Below are positions 58,173 to 64,000 of a stretch of DNA of 64,000 bases, piece by piece; positions within the stretch are counted from its first letter, which is position 1, and every line of letters starts with the position of its first letter. A model generated the notes under the pieces. The model was not told where the DNA came from. It saw only the letters and a list, made by a program, of their open reading frames with translations, and made no database searches. The DNA is from Casp-actino8 sp040381935 (GTDB lineage: Bacteria; Actinomycetota; Acidimicrobiia; Acidimicrobiales; Ilumatobacteraceae): positions 1 to 64,000 of the forward strand of contig JBEIGJ010000001.1 of the NCBI GenBank assembly GCA_040381935.1, given 5' to 3'. The position numbers and the translations under genes were made by a program.

Positions 58173-59725
58173 TGGGTCGGAAGATACTTTTCATCACCAC
58201 CGACCAACAGCGTTTCGATGCTTTGGGCTGTAACGGCGGAACAGTTGCCCGCACCCCCCACATTGATTCCTTGGCAGCCGAGGGCATCAATTTTCTGCGA
58301 GCCCATCCGCAAAGTGTGGTCTGCATGCCCTCACGCTCCACCATGATCACCGGACAGCATGTTGCGACCCATGGAGTGTGGATGAATGGCGTTCCGTTGC
58401 CCATTGATGCTCCCAGCGTGGCTACTACTCTGCACGATGCGGGATACGCCACCGCTCTCATCGGAAAAGCCCATTTCGAACCATTTCTTGATCCGTTCTT
58501 GCGGTTCACCGAAAATCGTCTTGCAGTAACGGGGCAACATCACGACTTCCATGATGGTCACCTACATCGCGGCTTCGATCATATGGAAACGGCAACGCAC
58601 GGAGCTGCGGGTTCTTTCCACTATGCACAGTGGATACTCAAGAACCATCCCGAAGCAATGGGCATGTTCTACCGAGTCCTCGATCAGGAACTCCAGGTCA
58701 ATGCCGCCGGCGGCGGAGACACTGGGGCACCTCAGGCCCACCGCAATGACATTGCGCGCGAGTGGTACCACACCGATTGGGTGGCCGATCGCGCTATTGC
58801 TTGGCTGGACGCCCTCGATCAGGAACGTGACTGGTTCTGCTGGGTGAGTTTTCCCGATCCACACCACCCCTGGGATCCGCCCAGTTCGGAACTGCATCGG
58901 GTCCCCTGGCAAGACCTTGACCTTCCTGCTGGATATCCCGCTGATCGCCAGGAACGAGAAGCAATCTTGGACGATAAACCGCGTCACTGGCGGCAGTGGT
59001 ACGAAGGCCAGTTCTATTCCAACTATGAAGCGCCAGCCCGGTGGGTTCCAAAAACCTTGACTGATGACCAAGTGCGCGAGATCAACGCCCTGACTCATAT
59101 CGAAAACGAATTGATCGACGAAGCGGTTGGCCGCATTCTTCGGCATATCGAGACCCGGGGCTGGCACAACGACACCGACATCATCTACTCCACTGATCAT
59201 GGTGAGTTGCAGGGAGACTTCGGTCTACTTTTCAAAGGTCCTTATCATGTCGATGCTCTCATGCGTCTGCCGTTGATCTGGAAGCCGGCGCCATCCGCCG
59301 GCGTGCAGTCGGCAACGGTGACCGCACCTGTTGGCCACGTTGCGCTTGCAGCCACGTTTTGTCATATTGCCGGACTTGCGCAACCAACGTATTGCGAATC
59401 AAAACGGCTGCCCATGGACGATGGTGAGGCTTCGGCTCTCGGACACGAACGTGTACTCACCGAATGGGACAGTGTGCTCTTTGGCAAAGAAGTCCGCTTG
59501 CGAACGATCTACCGCGACAATTGGGTGGCGACAACCTGTCTTGCAGGAACGGTGCATGATGGTTCAGAAGGAGAGCTCTACGACTTGGCGGCTGACCCGC
59601 TGCAACGCGTGAATCTTTGGAATGACGCCTCCCATCGCGCCACTCGCGATGATCTCATTGCCGATCTTTGGGATCACTTGCCGACACCCAGTGGAGAGCC
59701 TCGGCAGGTCGATGCCCCAGTTTGA
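58172..59725 (+). CDS. sulfatase, Cys-type, formylglycine-dependent
   Basis: A 517-residue arylsulfatase-type enzyme. The active-site signature is VVCMPSRSTMITG with the Cys (residue 51) that is converted to formylglycine. Metal and substrate residues occur in LFITTDQQRFDALGC, HVATHGVWMNG, GKAHFEPF, DPHHPWDPP and DHGELQGDFGLLFKGPYH. It has no signal peptide, so it should act in the cytoplasm. The substrate could be a choline-, sterol- or sugar-sulfate; coupling to an SRPBCC protein is unusual. Confidence 0.92.
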   Translation: MGRKILFITTDQQRFDALGCNGGTVARTPHIDSLAAEGINFLRAHPQSVVCMPSRSTMITGQHVATHGVWMNGVPLPIDAPSVATTLHDAGYATALIGKAHFEPFLDPFLRFTENRLAVTGQHHDFHDGHLHRGFDHMETATHGAAGSFHYAQWILKNHPEAMGMFYRVLDQELQVNAAGGGDTGAPQAHRNDIAREWYHTDWVADRAIAWLDALDQERDWFCWVSFPDPHHPWDPPSSELHRVPWQDLDLPAGYPADRQEREAILDDKPRHWRQWYEGQFYSNYEAPARWVPKTLTDDQVREINALTHIENELIDEAVGRILRHIETRGWHNDTDIIYSTDHGELQGDFGLLFKGPYHVDALMRLPLIWKPAPSAGVQSATVTAPVGHVALAATFCHIAGLAQPTYCESKRLPMDDGEASALGHERVLTEWDSVLFGKEVRLRTIYRDNWVATTCLAGTVHDGSEGELYDLAADPLQRVNLWNDASHRATRDDLIADLWDHLPTPSGEPRQVDAPV

Positions 59726-59742
59726 ACCCGATTGCGCCGGAA

Positions 59743-60180
59743 TTAGATCGATGCCGGTGTACTGAGTACCCCACACAAACGATCGGCAAAAGTTTCGGCG
59801 TGCTGTTCAAGTTTTGCCCGGTGAAGGGCGAGACCGCCGATGACATCGGCTCCTAAGCCAGAAACCGCTCGGTCCATGGCATCAAGGGTACGTCCAGGAT
59901 TCAAGGCAAAGGTACAAAACGTGGCCGCCTGTTTGCCGGCCAATGCCGGCAAAGCCCTGATGGCTCCAATACTCCACGGAGCCTGGCCGATCAGAAAGGC
60001 GCCGTGGACCCACGTGCCGATCAAAACGACATCGGCGCGTTGAATGGCCTGATGATCTGGCTGACGCAAGGCTTGTAAACCGGTGATCGTCCAGCCTTCT
60101 TGGGCGAGATTGCCGGCAATCAACTCGGCCGCCTTCCAGGTGTGACCGGTCAAACTCTCTACCAACAACGTTGCTTTCAT
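59743..60180 (-). CDS. flavodoxin-like protein
   Basis: A 145-residue flavodoxin-fold protein. ATLLVESLTGHTWKAAELIAG resembles the FMN phosphate loop (S/T-x-T-G-x-T), followed by VVLIGTWVHGAFLIGQAPWS with the first flavin-side loop and a truncated C-terminal half. It would be an electron carrier or NAD(P)H:quinone-type protein if FMN is bound. It is small and its second FMN loop is weak. An inverted repeat sits directly before its start. Confidence 0.78.
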   Translation of the reverse strand: MKATLLVESLTGHTWKAAELIAGNLAQEGWTITGLQALRQPDHQAIQRADVVLIGTWVHGAFLIGQAPWSIGAIRALPALAGKQAATFCTFALNPGRTLDAMDRAVSGLGADVIGGLALHRAKLEQHAETFADRLCGVLSTPASI

Positions 60181-60181
60181 A

Positions 60182-60194
60182 CTTGAGATTCAAG
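60182..60194. promoter_or_regulatory. inverted repeat next to flavodoxin start
   Basis: CTTGA and TCAAG are separated by GAT, one base before the start codon region of the minus-strand flavodoxin gene. It could be an operator or leader hairpin. Five-base arms make this a weak call. Confidence 0.3.
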
Positions 60195-60284
60195 CACGTC
60201 TGGACGGACCGGCCCAATATCTCACACCGACTGTTGGCTCCGACGCTCCATCAGGGCCCCTAGTCGTGCACTTCCACTCTGACG

Positions 60285-62618
60285 TCAGGAGATCTTTTTG
60301 AGGGGTGCCCAGGCCAAGAGCAGGTGCTTTCGCCCACGCTCCACGAAGTTCACGACCGCCTCCGTCTTGTCGTCGCTTCCGGTGATGTCGATGATCACAC
60401 CTTCACCGAACACCGCATGTTCGACCGTGTCGCCAATACGTAGGCCCAACGTATGCGAGTTCGATTGTTCCGCTGGACGGCTGCGTTGAGCGAGGGCCCC
60501 AGCCGCAAGAGCCGCGTCGACTTGGCGCTCACGAAACTCATCATCAGGATCGAAACTGGCTACCGCACGACCGCGTCGCGATTCATCTCCTGCTGAACGG
60601 GACGTGGAACGGCGGTTCGGTACCTTGCCCTGATGCTCAACGAGTTCATCGGGAATTTCATCGAGAAATCGTGAGGGTGGGTTGTACTGAGTCGCTCCGA
60701 ACTGACTCCGACACCACGCATGAGTCATGAACAGCCGCTCTCGGGCTCGAGTGATCCCGACGTAGGCCAAACGACGCTCCTCTTCTAACTCCGACGCATC
60801 GGTGAAGGCGCGTACATGGGGAAATAGTCCCTCTTCGACTCCAACGATGACCACGAAAGGAAACTCCAAACCCTTGGCGGCGTGCAGGGTCATCATCACG
60901 ACTTTGTCGTCATCGGCCAGATCATCGGTATCGGCGACCAAGGACACCTGCTCCAAGAACTCATCGACCCGGGCGAATTCGCGCGTCGACTTCAGGAGCT
61001 CTTCAAGGTTTTCCATACGACCTGCAGCTTCGATCGACTCATCATCTTCGAATTCGGCAAGATACCCGGATTTCCGAAGCACACTCTCCAAAACAGCTTC
61101 TGGATGCTGGTCTTCTTGACTGATGGCCTCTTCAATCGCCTCCAAAAACGATTCGATTCCTCGACGAGCTGCACCAGAGACACCAGCATCTTGGGATCGA
61201 CGTAGCGCCTCGAAGAAGCTGATGCTTTCCTGTTTGGCCAGAGCATCCAATCGCCCAACACTGGTTTCGCCAATACCGCGCTTGGGCGTATTCAAAATAC
61301 GTTTGATACTGACTTCATCCATCGGGTTGGCGACGACTCGGAGATATGCGACGGCATCTTTTACCTCCCGACGATCGTAAAAGCGAGTTCCACCAACAAC
61401 CTTGTAGGGAACCCCGAAGCGCATGAACACTTCTTCGACCATGCGACTCTGGGGATTGGTTCGGTAGAAGACCGCCATCTCTCCCCACGAGCGCCCCTGA
61501 GCATGTAGGGACTGGAAAGTTCGCGCCACGAAAGATGCCTCGTCTCCTTCGTCTTCGGCGTGATAGCGAACGATATTCTCCCCGGGTCCGGCTTCGGTCC
61601 ATAGTTCTTTTGGCTTACGGGCGAAGTTGCGAGCAATAACTGCGTTGGCTGCATCCAGGATGGTCTGGGTACTGCGATAGTTCTGTTCCAGTACTACGAC
61701 CGTGACATCTTCGAAAGCATCTTCGAACTGATGGATGTTGCGCAGATCGGCGCCACGAAACGCATAGATGGACTGGTCAGTATCTCCGACGACGCAGACG
61801 TTGTGATGTTTGGCCGCGAGCATGAGAACGATTTCGTTCTGGGCAACGTTCGTATCTTGATATTCATCAACCAAGATGTATTTGAAGCGTTCCTGATATG
61901 AAGCCAAAACACCCGGATTCAATCGGAATAGCCGAACGGTATTCATCAACAAATCGTCAAAATCCATGGCCCCCGCGCGTTGGAGGCGAATCTGGTATTC
62001 CGCGTAGATCTCGGCGTGTTTACGATCGAAAATATGCCCCGCCTGCTCGGCGGCCTCGCGAGGCGAAAGTAGCTCATTCTTCCAATTGGAGATCACGGCC
62101 TGGACGGCGCGTGGGGCGAAACGCTTGTTGTCGAAACCTAGATCTCGAATGACGTAGCCGGTGAGTCGCTGGGCGTCAGCCTGGTCATAGATACTGAAAG
62201 ATTTGGGATATCCAATGGCTTCAGCATGCACTCGCAAGATCCGTACACACGCTGAGTGGAATGTCGATACCCACATTGACTTGGCAACGGGACCGATTAG
62301 GGACTCGACCCGATGCTTCATTTCCCCAGCGGCCTTGTTGGTAAAGGTGATGGCCAAGATGTTCATCGGATGCACACCATGGTTGCGGATGAGATGCGCA
62401 ATGCGGTGGGTAAGCACCCTGGTCTTTCCACTGCCTGCGCCGGCAACAACCAAGAGTGGGCCCTCGACGTGCTCAGCCGCCTCGCGCTGCATCGGATTCA
62501 GCCCGTCGAGATCGAAGTCACCGCCGCCATTCACCTCGCCGGCACTTGCTGACCAGGTCGATGGTCCCGAACGGGCGGAAAAAGGAGCAGAACCGAAGAG
62601 TTCGTCGTCACTCAACAT
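60285..62618 (-). CDS. pcrA: UvrD/PcrA-type ATP-dependent DNA helicase
   Basis: A 777-residue superfamily 1A 3'-5' helicase. Motif I is VVAGAGSGKTRVL (57-69). Other marks are Ia FTNKAAGEMKHR, II LVDEYQDTN, III GDTDQSIYAFRGA, IV YRSTQ, V LHAAKGLEFPFV, and VI VGITRARERL. The C-terminal part ends in a Tudor-like domain (IGDTVEHAVFGEGVIIDI...). Its role is nucleotide-excision repair and removal of proteins from DNA. It starts at ATG 62618; a triple 14-base repeat precedes it. Confidence 0.96.
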   Translation of the reverse strand: MLSDDELFGSAPFSARSGPSTWSASAGEVNGGGDFDLDGLNPMQREAAEHVEGPLLVVAGAGSGKTRVLTHRIAHLIRNHGVHPMNILAITFTNKAAGEMKHRVESLIGPVAKSMWVSTFHSACVRILRVHAEAIGYPKSFSIYDQADAQRLTGYVIRDLGFDNKRFAPRAVQAVISNWKNELLSPREAAEQAGHIFDRKHAEIYAEYQIRLQRAGAMDFDDLLMNTVRLFRLNPGVLASYQERFKYILVDEYQDTNVAQNEIVLMLAAKHHNVCVVGDTDQSIYAFRGADLRNIHQFEDAFEDVTVVVLEQNYRSTQTILDAANAVIARNFARKPKELWTEAGPGENIVRYHAEDEGDEASFVARTFQSLHAQGRSWGEMAVFYRTNPQSRMVEEVFMRFGVPYKVVGGTRFYDRREVKDAVAYLRVVANPMDEVSIKRILNTPKRGIGETSVGRLDALAKQESISFFEALRRSQDAGVSGAARRGIESFLEAIEEAISQEDQHPEAVLESVLRKSGYLAEFEDDESIEAAGRMENLEELLKSTREFARVDEFLEQVSLVADTDDLADDDKVVMMTLHAAKGLEFPFVVIVGVEEGLFPHVRAFTDASELEEERRLAYVGITRARERLFMTHAWCRSQFGATQYNPPSRFLDEIPDELVEHQGKVPNRRSTSRSAGDESRRGRAVASFDPDDEFRERQVDAALAAGALAQRSRPAEQSNSHTLGLRIGDTVEHAVFGEGVIIDITGSDDKTEAVVNFVERGRKHLLLAWAPLKKIS

Positions 62619-62680
62619 GGAGTGCTCGTACTGAGTTCCCAGGTGCGCATAGGAAGTCCATTGTACGACACGGATATGAC

Positions 62681-62722
62681 ATGATCACTGGAACGCGATC
62701 ACCCGGACATGATCACTGGGAC
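62681..62722. repeat. three imperfect 14-bp tandem repeats upstream of pcrA
   Basis: Units ATGATCACTGGAAC, GCGATCACCCGGAC and ATGATCACTGGGAC follow each other at a 14-base period, 62-103 bases before the pcrA start codon. Each contains GATCAC. They could be regulator sites in the pcrA promoter or leftover slippage. Confidence 0.75.
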
Positions 62723-62733
62723 ACGGCACAGTC

Positions 62734-64000
62734 CTACTGCGAAGAGACACTCGCCCGGAATTCCAGGACTGCAAGTCGACGTTTGTCTTCGGGAGACAGT
62801 TCAGTCAGCCGTTCCAGGGTGACGGACTCGATGTCCGCCTCACAGGCGAATACATGAGGATACGGACCCACCGGTGAACCAGTATCGAGACCGACGTCGA
62901 AGGTCTCCCCGCTCATCGAGAAAACCACCGGGATCGTGCGCTCGATTCGTACCGAGGAAATACTCTTACCATCAACGGAAACAAATGCCGTTCCACCGCC
63001 GCCCAGTCCTCCGTCGTAGTCGAATTCCACAACCACTCGATGTCGACCAGGCTTGAGAGCCTCACCTCGCGCGAAAGACAGTTCCCGTCCGAATGCGTTG
63101 TACAAGTACGTGGGGACACTCGCCTCCAGATACAAACTCCAGCCGGCCATGTTTCCACCTTGACAGCAGATCACTCCAGAGTCCCGCTCACTTCCAATCA
63201 CGATGTCGGCCGTAATGCGGTAAGAGCAATTCTTGAGATTCACAACGATTGATTCGGGAATCCGGACATGTGACGGGTTGTACACCATCTTCGTCGCACC
63301 CTTGATGGCTTGCGGTACCGCAAGATTTGGGTCGAGACGAAAACCTGGGTCGCGCAATGGATAGACGCCACAACGTCGGGCTTCGATATCGAAAATGGTC
63401 TGCAGCTCGTTCAGTTTTTCTGGATAGTCGGCGGAAAGATCATTGCTCTGCGAAAAATCCTGCTGGATGTCGTACAGTTCCCATCGCTCTTGTGGCCCGT
63501 CGAAAGGCATCGAGACGAAACGTACCCATGGCGGCCGACCGTGAAAACACGAGGCCATCCAACCATCGTGGTACACCGCTCGATTACCAAGAATTTCGAA
63601 GTACTGCGTCGTCCGCCGGCTACGGACGTGGCCATCTTCGAACGTGTAGTTCATTGCGATACCGTCGACCGGGTCTTGTTCGACACCGTTGACGCTGTGC
63701 GGGTACTCGATCCCAGCCGCGGCCAGCAATGTTGGTGCGATGTCCACGACATGATGGAACTGGGACCGGAGTTGTCCTCCCTGGGAAATCCCGGCTGGCC
63801 ACTTGATTGCCATCCCGTTACGCGTTCCTCCGAAATGCGAGGCCACCTGCTTCATCCATTGAAATGGAGCATCGAGAGCCCAAGCCCATCCGATATTGAA
63901 GTGATTCTCACAACGCGCGGAACCAAAGTCGTCCATGTGGGCGAGCAGCCATTCCTCGTCTTCAGGTACCCCATTCTGAAAGGTTGGGGCGGCCCATGCT
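62734..64000 (-). CDS. arylsulfatase, 3' part only (cut by window edge)
   Basis: The last 421 residues of a sulfatase whose 5' part, including the formylglycine Cys, lies beyond the window. The preserved part shows EEWLLAHMDDFGSARCENHFNIGWAW, SHFGGTRNGMAIKWPAGI, VVDIAPTLLAAAGI, the WELYDIQQDFSQSNDLS segment, and a C-terminal beta-rich domain (VVEFDYDGGLGGGGTAFVSVDG). These match the AtsA-type arylsulfatases. The frame is open to the last base, so a truncation in the genome is not implied. Confidence 0.9.
   Translation of the reverse strand, partial: AWAAPTFQNGVPEDEEWLLAHMDDFGSARCENHFNIGWAWALDAPFQWMKQVASHFGGTRNGMAIKWPAGISQGGQLRSQFHHVVDIAPTLLAAAGIEYPHSVNGVEQDPVDGIAMNYTFEDGHVRSRRTTQYFEILGNRAVYHDGWMASCFHGRPPWVRFVSMPFDGPQERWELYDIQQDFSQSNDLSADYPEKLNELQTIFDIEARRCGVYPLRDPGFRLDPNLAVPQAIKGATKMVYNPSHVRIPESIVVNLKNCSYRITADIVIGSERDSGVICCQGGNMAGWSLYLEASVPTYLYNAFGRELSFARGEALKPGRHRVVVEFDYDGGLGGGGTAFVSVDGKSISSVRIERTIPVVFSMSGETFDVGLDTGSPVGPYPHVFACEADIESVTLERLTELSPEDKRRLAVLEFRASVSSQ

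Noticed and set aside
1..64000. tRNA, rRNA, IS elements, prophage or CRISPR
   Set aside because: No cloverleaf consensus, transposase, integrase, or spaced repeats were recognised by reading; a tRNA search program would be the decisive check.

Overview
The window reads as chromosome of a steroid-degrading actinobacterium. Coding is dense on both strands, GTG starts and 4-base ATGA/GTGA gene overlaps are common, and G+C is moderate by eye, lower than in mycobacteria. The gene content (mycofactocin genes, an F420-type luciferase-like monooxygenase, many LIV-type ABC systems and crotonase/SDR/FadD genes) fits Actinomycetota, perhaps an Acidimicrobiia-like lineage. There is no rRNA in the window, so this placement is inference. 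No tRNA, rRNA, CRISPR array, IS element or phage gene was seen, and no gene-free stretch exceeds about 300 bases.

Region 1 (1-13.6 kb) is a catabolic block. An SDR gene diverges from echA20-ipdA-ipdB-ipdC, the steroid ring C/D cleavage set, in the gene order I recall for the M. tuberculosis KstR2 regulon. It continues without a break into a MaoC hydratase, a second SDR, an MFS exporter and a hotdog thioesterase, followed by a Rieske oxygenase, an AMP-dependent CoA ligase and a CYP142-like P450. Region 2 (13.7-24.6 kb) holds an orphan solute-binding lipoprotein, a molybdopterin oxidoreductase and a seven-gene minus-strand operon of unknown pathway. That operon contains an SDR preceded by an SDR-like protein that has lost its catalytic residues. 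Region 3 (24.6-31.4 kb) is the sterol side-chain block: an alpha-methylacyl-CoA racemase-like gene, fadD19 divergent from echA19, and two thiolase-fold proteins (Ltp3/Ltp4-like) with two DUF35 partners.

Region 4 (31.6-37.3 kb) is a LIV-type ABC operon (binding protein, fused LivH-LivM permease, LivG, LivF, small membrane protein). Region 5 (37.4-43.0 kb) is a tightly overlapped operon of electron-transfer flavoprotein genes in the order fixB-fixC-fixX-fixA, running directly into mftE and mftF of mycofactocin biosynthesis. Region 6 (43-50.8 kb) has an alanine-racemase-like gene whose 3' end has been tandemly copied, a multispanning membrane protein, a ROK kinase, and a three-gene set of an IPNS-type Fe oxygenase, a Cys/Met-type PLP enzyme and a D-cysteine desulfhydrase-like enzyme, then ung. 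Region 7 (50.8-57.6 kb) is a second LIV-type operon in which an MFS carrier and both ABC ATPases are fused into one 982-residue protein. Region 8 (57.7-64 kb) has an SRPBCC gene coupled to a sulfatase gene, a flavodoxin-like gene, the UvrD/PcrA helicase and the 3' part of a second sulfatase.

Together the genes suggest uptake of sterol-like or other lipophilic compounds, activation to CoA thioesters, side-chain and C/D-ring degradation, and transfer of electrons from flavin- or mycofactocin-linked dehydrogenases to the quinone pool. The most unusual points are the fixBCXA-mftEF operon, the MFS-ABC-ABC fusion, the degenerate SDR partner, and several small repeats and palindromes in promoter regions.
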